Shown piece by piece: positions 20,734 to 31,087 of a DNA stretch of 64,000 nucleotides. Where the stretch lies: the NCBI GenBank assembly GCA_020466095.1, contig CM035807.1:64480561-64544560 (forward strand). The letters run 5' to 3'. Position 1 is the first letter of the stretch. Each line of letters opens with the position of its first letter. The position numbers and the translations under genes were made by a program. Below the pieces are notes generated by a model. That model was not told the DNA's origin and did no database searches. It was given only the letters and a program-made list of their open reading frames with translations. This DNA comes from Chlorops oryzae (taxonomy: Eukaryota; Arthropoda; Insecta; Diptera; Chloropidae).

Positions 20734-21567
20734 CTAAAAATCGGCGGGTTTCGTCTGCGTTGGTTGGCTTCGGATAGTTGAGTCTTTATCAAATTTACCT
20801 TCGTCAGGTAGTATACCCTTGTCGGTGCATTTATGCCCTAAAAAGGTTACTTCTGAGTTTAAAAAAACGCATTTTTCGGGGTTAAGTTTTAAGTTTGTAT
20901 CGAATACTTCTTTAAGGTTAGAGAACATATGCTGTTCTGAACAACCTATGACAATCAGATCATCCATGTTAACAAAGAATTTACCTGAACCCAGGCCTGA
21001 AAAGGCTAAGGACATCATGCGCTGGAACGAATTAGGTGCTACTTTGAGGCCAAAAGGTAGTCTTTTAAACCGAAAAGACCCTTGGTTGCTTGAAAATGAA
21101 CTAATATCTCTTGAGTCCTTGTCAAGTTCAATCTGTTAAAAACCAGACAAGACGTCAAGACATGAAAATAATTTTGCTCTGCCTAATTGTTTAAGACTGT
21201 CACCAATCCTAGGTAGTGGATATTTGTCAGACATAAGTTTTTTGTTTACCTGTCGGTAATCAACAACAAATCTCCATTTCTTTTCTGTACTACCAGGGAG
21301 AGATTTCTTAGGGACCAGGAGAATCGGACTGTTGTATTCAGATGCTGATGGTTCGATGATTTCGTCATCAATAAGCTTTTTTATGTGCTTGTCTATTTCA
21401 GGCTTTTGAGAATGCGGTAAACGATAGTTTTTATTGTAAACAGGAGTGTCGTCATTCAAGTTTAATTTTTGTTTGTAAAAATTATTGCATGAAACCTTGT
21501 CCGTGCTGATTGCAAATATATTTGTGCAATCAGTACATAGTTTGATTAAAGAATTTTTGTATTGCAA
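20734..21567 (-). pseudogene. Ty3/gypsy reverse transcriptase
   Basis: Two adjoining reverse-strand frames give the RT: 21567-21136 with YRLPHSQKPEIDKHIKKL, SPILLVPKKS, KWRFVVDYRQVNKKL and SCLDVLSGF (first catalytic Asp); then a frame break around 21136 and 21018-20734 with VNMDDLIVIG at the active site (the usual Tyr is Asn) and LNPEKCVFLNSEVTFLGHK. Part of the fingers-palm region is read out of frame. Because of the breaks it is dead. Confidence 0.9.
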
Positions 21568-21794
21568 AGGGCAATTCTGTTTTAATTTTACTAAAATAAT
21601 TGATTTTCTTTTTTCTGATTCTGTGACTGGTGAGACTGTAAAGATATTGTAGCCACTCAGACTTTCCGCTTTAATTTTATATTTTTCAATTGTTATGATC
21701 TTATCTGTCGTGTTAGGGATTTTAACGTAAGCATTATTGAGAGTAGAAATTGTATTTGAGATATAAACACCCTTAGCTATTTCTTGTGTTGGGA

Positions 21795-22190
21795 TTAAAA
21801 GTTCAGTTTCAGAAAATCTACAGTCACTTTTCGTACTACTTCTGCTCTTGCGGGTAAAACAATTTCTGTGAAAATCTCTTCAGTAGTAAATAATATCAAT
21901 ATTAACCAGCTAGGACTATATAATTGGTAATCAAGCACGCAATTGGGCTTTTTTATGAAATCAAGGGCCACAATACCATCGCAAGGTACTGGAAATGAAT
22001 TTTCCACAACGTGAAAAGTATGGTTAAACTGAAAATCTGAGATGAAAAATATGTTTTCTACGCAGCCATTCGTTAGTAAGGTTCCTTCGCCTATTCCGTT
22101 TAATCTATATTTATTATCTGGGTTGATGTTGTTGGGGTTATTTATGAGTTTTTCCTTAATTATACATATATCGGAACCTGTATCAAGCAA
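21795..22190 (-). pseudogene. Ty3/gypsy aspartic protease
   Basis: The reverse-strand frame begins MLDTGSDICIIKEKL, with a canonical Asp-Thr-Gly catalytic triad, and continues with a flap-like region and GIVALDFIKKPNCVLDY. The protease would cut the Gag-Pol polyprotein. About 130 codons are open; the link to the RT (21568-21794) is readable only in pieces. Confidence 0.8.
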
Positions 22191-22267
22191 ATATATATGT
22201 GGTGAACCATTAAGTTGCGATTCAACGACTATATAGTTACTAAGTTTAAGTCTGATATTTAGTATAG

Positions 22268-23549
22268 TTAATATTGAGTGAATTCCCTCAACGAGTGTTG
22301 GGGTGCCGACCCGTTTTCCGGCGCCGACTCAATGGTACGCACGTTTTGCGTATTTGGTCTTGCATTATAATCACGGGTATTGTTATTATAATTATTATTT
22401 CCTCGATAATTATTTCTTCCTCGGAAATTGTTATTTCGGTTGTTATTGTTATTATTATTGTTGTGTTGGTTACTATATTGGTTATAGTTACGCCCACGGT
22501 AAGAACGATTGTAATTACCTCGACTCCTACCTCTGGAGTTTGGGGCATTATGGCGCACATGGTTTATGCTGTGTATTTCATTTGATTCAGTTGAGAGCTG
22601 CACGAATTTTGTGACTGCTTCATCAACCGGCGTGAAATTACCTCCTTTCACAAGTAACCTAGTTTCAGCAGATCTTGCGTTAGAAGATAGGGATTTAACA
22701 GCGACATCTGTAGCATATTTAGACGCTACCCCAGTGGCTAGACCGTCAGCTATATAAGCATTTTCAAGTTTTAAAGTCAAAAGTTCAATTTCTTTGACAA
22801 AAGCTGCATTTTCCTTATTATTATGTTTAAGTGATAATATTTGTGCAGATATAGACCTGGCTGACTCTCCTTTTATGGACGATTGGAGAGCATTTTTAAC
22901 GTCACTTATATAATTTAAACTAGATATGGTATTAAAAGCTTTACCCGTGACCTTGGTTTTTATATAGCTGAGTGCTATTGCTTCATGAGTTTCTTTTAAT
23001 GAATCTACCAGATCAAGAGAGTTTAGAAATGAATTTAGCTTTTCAGCTGTGCTATCGAACTCAGGTATGAGCTTTGAAATTAAATTCAGGAATTCTTCAG
23101 GAGTCATTTTAAATTTTTGTGCTATGGTAGTGTTTGAAAAATTAGGAATTTCGGTATTAATTGGGGTTTTGACAACTTCTTCGAGGATTTCAATGTCCGT
23201 TTCAAGATCGTCCTCGTCTTCTATAAAAGAAAGATGTAATGAACTATTATAGTCCTTGGGTACCTTGTTTCAGACTTATAATTTTTTTTAGTAAATATTC
23301 TAACTTGTCCTTGACTTCCTGAAAAAAGATTTCTGCTTGCTGTTTATGAGGGACAGAGAGTATGGGAGTAAAAGCATTTAGAGTAGCTGCAATTGTATTG
23401 TGCTGCAGTACTAGATTATTTAGATGTTTGGCTTGAACTTGTTCTGAGGGCAGTACCGTTTAATTTAAAGCCTTATAAGATCTGTTGAATTCTTTGACAA
23501 TTGCCTGTAACTGTTGCAATAACCTATCCCACTTAATCGGACTTGTCAT
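22268..23549 (-). pseudogene. Ty3/gypsy gag, Asn/Arg/Gly-rich C-terminus
   Basis: The reverse-strand gag forms the particle shell. A start ATG near 23549 gives MTSPIKWDRLLQQLQ; a stop near 23460 and a frame change near 23265 break the N-terminal part. The main frame then runs through an acidic stretch and the open segment 23107-22268 (PEEFLNLISKLIPEFD, capsid-like helices). The C-terminus has no CCHC knuckle but an RNNNFRGRNNYRG-type region, a known alternative nucleic-acid-binding tail in some gypsy gags. The + strand open frames here are antisense shadows. Confidence 0.85.
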
Positions 23550-23844
23550 TAAAATTTACGTTTAAATAAATTCAGGCTCAACCATATTTTGAATATAAAT
23601 TTTAGAGGATGTTTTCAAGTATAATACTGGTGCACTTATAATATAGTTAAATGAATTACATAATTTAAGTAAAAAAAGTTTTTATTTTTTTATTTTATAT
23701 ATATGTTCTTAAATGTGTTGCTGTTCTGAAATCCCGACGTGTTAGGTGTTGCGGTTGTTGTTTTTGTTGTACTGGGCCTTGCTTTTGCTGCTTCGGTTTT
23801 TCGTTTTCATCAATTAAACTTGTTGAGGCTGAATGCGCCTGATC

Positions 23845-24072
23845 TTATTTTGAACATAATGTTTGACGAAGAGCGATGATAGATATAAAGAGCACTATTA
23901 CGAGTCCTCCTGAACTCACTAGCCATATATTGATAGAGTTTGTATTGTCCGCTGTTTGTGGTTGAGGCACTTCGTATTTCACAACTTTATTGTCTTGGGC
24001 TGAATTTTTGCCCATTTCGTATCCAGCCACAGCGATCATGACGGAATTCAATACCTTTTTCCACCAGGCCAT
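23845..24072 (-). CDS. Small leader ORF of gypsy element, one transmembrane segment
   Basis: A 75-codon reverse-strand frame lies between the primer site (24441) and gag (23549), where leader RNA would be. It begins MAWWKKVLNSVMIAVAGYEM, an amphipathic/hydrophobic N-terminus, has a polar middle with VPQPQTADN, and ends with a hydrophobic span NIWLVSSGGLVIVLFISIIA followed by a basic tail. The start ATG is preceded by an A-rich context. It is clearly not gag. I do not recognise a family; it looks like a small membrane protein, and its being expressed is inference from its openness and organised composition. Confidence 0.45.
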   Translation of the reverse strand: MAWWKKVLNSVMIAVAGYEMGKNSAQDNKVVKYEVPQPQTADNTNSINIWLVSSGGLVIVLFISIIALRQTLCSK

Positions 24073-24427
24073 TTTTATTGTTTTTATTTTTAACAGTTTT
24101 AGCGAAAAATTTTCAAACCTCCTCTTTTGGTTGGGACACTTTTCTTCCGAGATTTATTGTTTTAAATATTTCTTCAAATTAGTCTTTTAAAATTTTGATT
24201 AACTCTTTGGTAGATAGCTGTTTGTTTTTTGTTTATTTTCCACTTTGGTTATTAATGAGTCACCGAAATGTTTTAAGAGTTTAGATTCTACTTGATCTAT
24301 GGGATTGTTTTTAAGTAGATAGCTTATGAATTCACTCTGCGTCATGTCGATAAAATATCGCTTTCAAACTTCACATTAATATTCAACCGAAAAATTTTAA
24401 CGATTTTACTATTCTTAGGTTTCATTT

Positions 24428-24441
24428 GGCAAGGATCGCCA
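24428..24441 (-). promoter_or_regulatory. Primer-binding site of reverse-strand gypsy element
   Basis: On the reverse strand TGGCGATCCTTGCC follows directly after the LTR end ...TTACA. TGG is the complement of a tRNA CCA end, so this is the site at which a tRNA would prime reverse transcription. The tRNA identity is not assigned. Confidence 0.7.
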
Positions 24442-24810
24442 TGTAATTAGAACGAAAGTATAAAACGGATTTTGAGTGTTTGTATTTATTATTTTATAAG
24501 TGATCGGCTGTATACAGCAGAGCCAGCATCAGCCCGATCACTTTGATGATTTCTTACACAGTGTTTTTCTCTTAGAACTAAATCTTACATTTATACTTTT
24601 TCACATAAGGGTCATGAGCAGCGAACGCAATGCTTTCCGATCGCTGCTTTACTATGACCATGAACAAGGGTTATTTGCTTAGGCTTGCACATTTGTTGAT
24701 TTGGGTCAACGCGCACTTGACTTGGTGAGGTTCGGTGTTATGACAAAGAATGAGCCAAAAGAGTATCAGATATCAGTGCGAGCTGATTTGGGTCAATAAT
24801 TCGTTTGACA
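24442..24810 (-). mobile_element. 5' LTR of reverse-strand gypsy element
   Basis: The end next to the primer site is TGTAATTAG on the + strand (TTACA on the coding strand). Read on the reverse strand the region has a TATA-like GTATAAATG near 24597 and an AATAAA-type signal in the 3' third. The distal end is placed at 24810 (TGTCAAACG on the reverse strand) only because it offers a TG start; the true edge could differ. No matching 3' LTR was found at the low-coordinate side. Confidence 0.5.
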
Positions 24811-24854
24811 ATGATTTGGGTTGTAGTAAACTTGCCTTTTCAGAAAAAGTGTAA

Positions 24855-24960
24855 TATTACAACTCAAACGAAATGCCGACCTTCAATGTCACCAAAGTCG
24901 TTTAGAAAGAAGTGCATTTTGGTGCTTGTTATTATGCAACCATTGTTCATGTTCACGACA
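24855..24960. repeat. 106-bp direct repeat, copy 2
   Basis: Same orientation and about 96 percent identity by eye to 17279-17384. It ends just before the start of LINE ORF2 sequence at 24986, so it could be the end of a LINE upstream region of which the other copy is a fragment. Confidence 0.8.
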
Positions 24961-24985
24961 AAATGCTCTTACTACTCATTTCTAA

Positions 24986-25770
24986 AAAATTAACATACTA
25001 ATCATTTGTTCATGGAATGCAAACGGCGTTCGCCAACACAAAACGGAATTAACTTATTTTCTTTAAAGTAATTCTATCGATGTCATTCATATATCAGAGA
25101 CACACTTAACTGATAAAAACAATTTTTCCATACCGGGATATCGATTCTACCAAACAAACCTCCCTGATGGAAAAGCGCATGGTGGAACAGCGATTCTAGT
25201 GCGGTGCAGGATTAATCACTTTTCACTTGAGTCATATGCCTCAAATTTCCTAATGGCAACATCGTTTTATATACAAAATCGTTATAGTAATTTGACTTTA
25301 TCTTCTGTCTACTGTCCTCCTCGCTTCTTGGTCACAGAAAAACAGTTTTAGGATTTCTTCGATACTCTAGGCAGCAAATTCTTAGCAGCTCGAGATTTCA
25401 ATGCTAAACATACGCACTGGGGGTCTCGACTTATAAGTCCAAAAGGAAGACAATTGCATCATACTCTTACAAATAGCATGGGTAGGCTAGACTTGTTATC
25501 ACCGGGACAGCCAACATACTGGCCCTCTGATCAAACAAAAATTCCAGACCTCATTGATTTCGCCATTGTGAAAGGAGTGGATAGATCACGGGTTATAGTC
25601 CAAACAGTCTTCCATATCTCTTCCGACCACTCACCTGTCTTCTTCAATCTATCAGAAAAACCAATTTTTGCTGAATCGCCTGTAGGACTTACTTCCAACA
25701 ACACCAACTGGCTAAAAATAAAAAATATGTTTCTTCTCACATTCATTCTAATTACACCATTGACTGTATA
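24986..25770 (+). pseudogene. Jockey-like LINE ORF2 endonuclease
   Basis: An apurinic-type endonuclease would nick target DNA for LINE insertion. The frame gives WNANGVRQHKTEL near the start, ISETHLT (catalytic Glu), YRFYQTNLPDGKAHGGTAILV, SVYCPP, ARDFNAKHTHWGS and SSDHSPVFF (catalytic Asp-His), in the usual order. A stop in the FLxS region and another in the EKQF segment (about 25350) break it. It belongs to the same non-LTR element as the RT that follows after an insertion. Confidence 0.88.
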
Positions 25771-26099
25771 GACCACATTGATGATGCTAATACTGTCAAT
25801 CAATAATACTGAAATCAATTTTAATGACAGCGGCAGAGCAGTCAACGCCTAGACTTAAAAACAGTAATAATAATTTCCCTAATAGCAATCATGACATAGA
25901 AAGGCTTGTCATAGAAAAACGTAGGGTCAGGCGGGAGCGGCAGCAATGCAGATCCCCTGTTGCAAGGCTCCGATAAAAAGCTGCAACAAACGAATTAAAA
26001 AAGCCCTCTCAAGAGAGAGAAATCATGAGTGCAGGAGCTACGTCTCGAAATTATCACCACAGGCTCTAGGAAAATATTATTTATGGAAATGTGTGAGCG
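25771..26099 (+). pseudogene. LINE linker between endonuclease and RT
   Basis: Short frames recall the jockey linker: IDHIDDANTVN-like near 25770-25800 and SYVSKLSPQALGKYYLWKC near 26037-26093. The sequence then changes abruptly and LINE sequence resumes near 26860. Confidence 0.65.
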
Positions 26100-26860
26100 C
26101 GAAAATGAAGATTAAAAGCTATCACATTGTCGGGGGTGTCATGCATGTTCCTCAAAACGCAGCGAAAAAACCGTCACGACAGAATGTCACGCGTGCTATT
26201 GAAAACGCAGCGAAAATGCTGGTACGTCAACAGCTGTCAGCTGTTCCATAGTGCCATCGATAGTTTGCCAGCTCTAGTGCACGATCAGATGTGTCGAGAC
26301 TGGTCGAGGCCTACTTGTGATGTGCGCAATTAAATCAAAATTATACCGTTCTGATTATTTAATAATTGTATTTCGTGAGCTGGAATCGAGCTGGAAATCT
26401 AATCCACACAAAACCAAAAACGTAAGTATATACATAGATTGTAATGAACTTATATTATTGTTTTCCTATAAAACATTTCTAACCTTCAATGTCTTGTCAA
26501 TTTTTTCACTAGAAAAAAAAAAGAATGAGTTACCGAAATCTACATATATGTCCAAAAGCCCGAGATTTCGATAATATAAATTTTAATGTTCAAATTTGAT
26601 TGCAAACAAGCACGTGGCTGACATGCCAAATGTATGAAACTTTGAAGTCACGCGTGATCTCATTCTGGAACGCGTGACAGCGTTTAAGCACGCATCGTGT
26701 AATCATTTGGCTAAGAAAATCTCGCGTGAATGCAAATAGGCAGCGTGAGTGACATGGCATATGTCTGACTTTTCGCAGTAATGAGTTATTTCATTCTGGC
26801 ACGCGATACGGCGATTAAGCACGCATCGTGCAATCACTAGGCTATCTGGGTTAATTCGCC
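26100..26860. repeat. Insertion in the LINE with a 131-bp duplication
   Basis: Between YYLWKC of the linker and RDPHGNWARSGE, which should be close together, lie about 760 bp of foreign sequence. CATTCTGG(A/C)ACGCG occurs at 26661 and 26792, each followed by AAGCACGCATCGTG, a 131-bp direct duplication. CGCGTGA/TCACGCG words are frequent throughout. I found no terminal repeats, target duplication or coding frame, so the element type is unknown. Confidence 0.55.
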
Positions 26861-28320
26861 GAAAGTAGGAGAGTCCCCTATTAGAGACCCTCATGGAAAC
26901 TGGGCGCGGAGCGGCGAAGATAAAGCAAACATATTTGCAAATCAAATAAAGTTGGTTTTTCAACCCAACACCGCTGTTGTAGGCTGTGAAATGCCAACGA
27001 CTCAATTAAATTCTAGCGATTTTCCGATCATCTTCCGCGCAAATGAAATGAAGAAAATAATCAGTGGTCAATTATCTCCCAAATGCGATTGAAATATTTT
27101 CCGATTATGTGGAAATCCTTGTTAATTAAAATGAACACAAAGCCTGGAAAGGACGCGACAACTGTGTCGTCCTGTAGACCAATTAGCCTTCTCCCATGCA
27201 TTTCAAAACTTTTTGAAAAACCACTGCTCTTTAAATTGACTCCAATTTATATCAGAAAATAATATTATTCCAATTCACCAGTTCGGTTTCCGTAAAAATC
27301 ATGGTACTATAGAGCAAAATAATCGTATAACGAATGAAATACGAAAAGCTTTTGAATATAAAGAATTCTGTTCTGCTGTCTTTTTAGATGCAGCTCAGGC
27401 ATTTGATAAGGTTTGGCACAAAGGACTTATTAATAAAGTAAAATCTCTCGTACCTCCTTCTGTTAACGGGATTCTAACGTGCAACTTAAGCAAGAGAGGC
27501 TTTAAAGTTAAAGTTTTTAGACCATATTACCCAAAATGTAGAAATTAGAGCAGGCGTGTTGCAAGGGAGTGTTCTTGGACCATTCCTATACTTACTCTAC
27601 ACAGCGGATTTCCCTGTAAATAGTAACCTTACAACTTTTACTTTTGCCGACGTCACAGCTATGCTTAGCCGTCACAAATGCGAGATTTCTTCCTCTCGAA
27701 ATCTGCAATCATACTTAAAAGTAATCGAGAAATGGCTTGCGATATGGCGCGTCAAAATAAATGAACAAAAAAGTAAGCACGTGACATGTACTCTCAAAAG
27801 AGACACACGCCCGCCTATAACAATAAACAATATAATAGTCCCTCAGACAGAAAACGTTGCTTACATAGGTATTCACTTGGACAGGCGTCTTACATGGCGG
27901 ATGCATATAGAAGCGAAAAGAAACGCATTGAAACTGAAAGCTTCTAGGTTTCATATGCTTATAAACCATCGCTCGCCTTAAAAAATTGAACATAAAATTC
28001 TTGTATATAGAAGTATATTAAAACCAATATGGTTATACGGAGTCGAATTGTGGGGAAATGCTAGTTCCTCCAGCATTGAAATCATACAAAGAGTACAATC
28101 AAAAATTCTTCGTGTAATTACAGGTGCGCCTTGGTATATACGAAACGCAAATATCCACCTACACATGGAAATACCGTTAGTAAGGGATGAAGTGCCATGC
28201 CTTAAATCAACCTACACAGAGCGTCTGCATCATCATCCCAATGAAAAGGCTAGGTCCTTAGCCTTTCCTGCTTCGAGTTTCAGACTAACAAGGATTGATC
28301 GTCCGATCGTAACGCTCTAA
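26861..28320 (+). pseudogene. Jockey-like LINE ORF2 reverse transcriptase and C-terminus
   Basis: RT motifs in order: RDPHGNWARSGEDKANIF, HQFGFRKNHGTIEQNNRITN, FLDAAQAFDKVWHKGL (first catalytic Asp), GPFLYLLYTADFP, and TFADVTAMLSRHK, where the second catalytic Asp of FADD is Val. The C-terminal part follows (PTENVAYIGIHLDRRLTWRMH-like segment in 27556-27981; RVQSKILRVITGAPWYIRN in 28048-28320). There are several stops and frame changes, so the copy is dead. It is the same general type as 2990-4765. Confidence 0.88.
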
Positions 28321-28761
28321 AGTATTACCGGTCCCGCACATAGAAGCGGTCGATGCCAACCCGCGAAACCGATTACCTTGCGACAAACGATTGTCCAGCT
28401 GCGGCAATCGCCACCCGTCGAAAAGTACGCGTTTACGCGATCGACTCATCGCTGTAGATCTTGTTCATTTGTCACCCGTCTACTTGGTGCGATATACCCG
28501 TCGCACACTTTGTGACAAACGATTTTCCAGCTGCGGCAATCGCCACCCGTCGAAAAGTACATCGCCCTCACTCCGAGAGGTTCAAATCCATCAGCAGCCC
28601 ATCTCTTGAATTGAGGTCCGTCGTATCGAAATACTACTTTATGCTTTATATGCGGTGTAAGAATCTAGAAATTAATAAGAATTAAGATTTAAATACTTAT
28701 TGTTAGTTCCTATTTAAAGGAACATACAATAAATAATGGAAAGTTACCAAAAAAAAAAAAA
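28321..28761 (+). repeat. LINE 3' UTR with 131-bp repeat and poly(A)
   Basis: GACAAACGATT(G/T)TCCAGCTGCGGCAATCGCC is found at about 28382 and 28513, a spacing of 131 bp, each copy followed by ACCCGTCGAAAAGTAC. The tail TTATTGTTAGTTCC...AATAAATAAT precedes 13 adenines (28749-28761). The layout mirrors the LINE at 4766-5353, with a different repeat unit. Confidence 0.75.
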
Positions 28762-29123
28762 TTATTAAAAAATTTTGACCTACTAAAAAGAATAATTCAG
28801 CACTTCTGGAACATACAATAACTCGGTTATGGCGATATTAACAATTACTTATATGAATAATATGAGAGAAAATAAAAGGAACAAAAGTACGTTCAACTAA
28901 AGTTTTAAAGAAAAAATATAAGAAAATATTTTAACCGCCAAAAATTTATATGTTTAAACACCGACCCTAAAACATCAACTCTTCGCAACGACATCTAGTT
29001 ACCCATGAAGGAAGCTGCCCTGCCGCCCACATGATCAACGGAAAATAAACAGCAATTTCTTAAACTTTAATTCCATAATGGCAACATGTCTCTCCCGCGA
29101 CATTCTCATGGAAAAGGGAGGGA
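28762..29123. other. No gene seen
   Basis: AT-rich to about 28950, then unassigned sequence. The last 50 bp are probably the 3' end of an LTR element, because a polypurine tract ends at 29123. Confidence 0.4.
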
Positions 29124-29560
29124 TGTTGTGAGACAATTGCAAGCAATGAGAAGAACAAGAGAGAAAACAAATCATAAACACCAATTTAATGTCACGCGCG
29201 AATCGATTGCGCAATATCAATAAATTGAAGTAAGCGAAGCAGAGCTTAAGCGATCGAACCGAAAACGCAAGCTGGCGTTTTGGCACTCATGGCATTGAAA
29301 CGGTGGGTTATGAGGCCACAGCACATCACCGGTGATCCAATAAATATGCAGATATGCTGAGTTGGATATGTGTCACCAGAAACACAGCAGAAATTTAGCG
29401 ACGTACGACATTGTTATGGTAGCAGCGATAAGTGAGGGCAGAGGCAGCGTTTTAACTATAAAAGGTGTTGATCAACGAACGTTCTGGGTAGTCTACAGTC
29501 TGGAATCATAGACTCAGTCTTCATTTAATCATCGTTAAACCAAATAAATTTGAAACAATG
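29124..29560 (+). mobile_element. Putative LTR (3' or solo) of an unidentified element
   Basis: A purine tract GGAAAAGGGAGGGA (29110-29123) is followed by TGTTGTGAGACAATTGC, typical for a polypurine tract/LTR junction. A TATA box TATAAAAGG at about 29457 is followed by transcription-start-like and AATAAA-like sequence (about 29540). No internal coding sequence is attached. The right edge is uncertain. The following 29560-29979 has no recognised feature apart from a GGATCGGAAGGATCGGAAGGATC repeat near 29631. Confidence 0.45.
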
Positions 29561-29979
29561 TATAATATAATTAGTAATGAATTAAGATGGTTAAAAGGAA
29601 TTCCACGCGTTTCTCTTTGAAAGGACCAGGATCGGAAGGATCGGAAGGATCCTAGGCTTCTGGATAAGTACGTGCGATAGAGCTGATACATCTTGATAAA
29701 TAATGTAAAGATCAATCTGCCTTTCCATGGGTTCGAGCTCCGCTTTTATAGGAACATAATGCTGATCTGGTGGTTTCTCAGCGACCCATTGACTTAATGC
29801 ACTTCCTTCGGTCGCTTGAATGTTGTCTTAAGTTCGTTTCCGATATTACCTCAGAACCTTCGAGCGACATAATAATGCTGAATTGCATATTGCCGCAACT
29901 CGTGGTGTTGACTTTAGTACTCGCTCGTGGCTGGAATTCTGCTTAGTCGATCATTTCTCGGTTATTGCATGGGTGCTTG

Positions 29980-30171
29980 TGTGGAAGTCGTTCCACTTGC
30001 CACTTGTGATCAACAAAACATTGCAGTTTTCTTAAAAATAGTTTTCTTAATAAATAAAATTATAATAAAAATTTATAGTTCTCAAAAGGAAAATAAATAC
30101 AGCTAGAATATTAAATATTAATATCCTGTATTCAAATCCTTAAACATTTAATTCCTCACTAGCAAGAAATA
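29980..30171 (+). repeat. 5' LTR of CsRn1-type element
   Basis: Pairs with 34092-34282. It starts TGTGGAAG and contains an AATAAAATTATAATAAAAA polyadenylation-like stretch. The ending is ...AAATA rather than the usual CA, which the matching CTTG target duplication supports. Confidence 0.88.
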
Positions 30172-30172
30172 T

Positions 30173-30183
30173 TGGTGACCCCG
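30173..30183 (+). promoter_or_regulatory. Primer-binding site, tRNA-Trp type
   Basis: TGGTGACCCCG lies one base after the 5' LTR. This matches the complement of the tRNA-Trp 3' end, the primer used by CsRn1-like elements. Confidence 0.8.
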
Positions 30184-30203
30184 AACAACCGAACACCCCA
30201 GCC

Positions 30204-31087
30204 TTGGAAGACAGGATTCATAATGGCAGTCGAGAACGCTCCAACGCGGGAGCCAACGCTCCATCGCTTAATATTGCAAGGAGTCAAGACACCAGTCCTC
30301 AAGAAGCTTCCTCGATATCGGCCCTAAAGATACCACCATTTTGGAAAGGGAATCCTATCCTCGGTTCACAAAAATTGAGACCATATTCAGAGTTAATAGG
30401 ATTACCCGAGGAGACACCAAGTTCGACCACATACTTTGCAACCTAGATCCTGCCACTTTAGAATTCGTAGGGGACATAATCTTGTCTCCACCGTCAGATG
30501 GTTGCAAATATGAAGCCTTGAAGAAGAAAATCATCAGTTCATTCGCAGAATCAGACGAGAAAAAGTTGCGCAGAATACTTACCGGTTACTCAATTGAAGA
30601 TCAAAAACCGACCCATTATCTCCAATTTATGCGCAATTCCGGTAGTGGTCAGTTGAGCGAATCCTTGCTTAAACCACTATTTATGGAACAGATGCCCGAG
30701 AATGTGCGCGCAATTTTAGTCGGTAACAAAGGGACTTTGGACGACATCGCCGAACAAGCAGATAAGATCCTTGAGCACCTGAACCCCTCAATTTCAGCGA
30801 TTTCGGACGATACAACGTTAGGCACAATCCTAACAAAAATTGAGGCTCTAGAAAAACGTTTCAACGGCCGCTCAAGATACCGTTCACAATCTCCACGATC
30901 TCATTCCGGGTCTTTAAACAGTGCACCAGATGGCAAGCAACGTCGCTCAAGGAGTCGATCAAGGATTAAAGGATGGTGTTGGTACCATAAAAACTTCAAG
31001 GAAAAAGCTCTGAAATGTAATAAACCTTGTTCGTATTCAAAAAACGAGACAGTAGTTCCGACAACGCGGCATCCGAATATACTTTAG
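30204..31087 (+). pseudogene. CsRn1-type gag
   Basis: The capsid-like region reads KIPPFWKGNPIL in one frame, then after a shift near 30350 TKIETIFRVNRI, HILCNLDPATLEFVGDII and AEQADKILEHL in the frame beginning 30341. After an Arg/Ser-rich linker it ends with WCWYHKNFKEKALKCNKPC, the CHCC knuckle (Cys-x2-His, then Cys and Cys) peculiar to this clade. The frame continues without a stop to 31083. The shift between the two frames is the only visible lesion in gag. Confidence 0.88.

Noticed and set aside
22274..22614. Two + strand open frames, Ile/Tyr-rich
   Set aside because: They are antisense to the Asn/Arg-rich part of gag; the composition follows from the AAT/GTT repeats.
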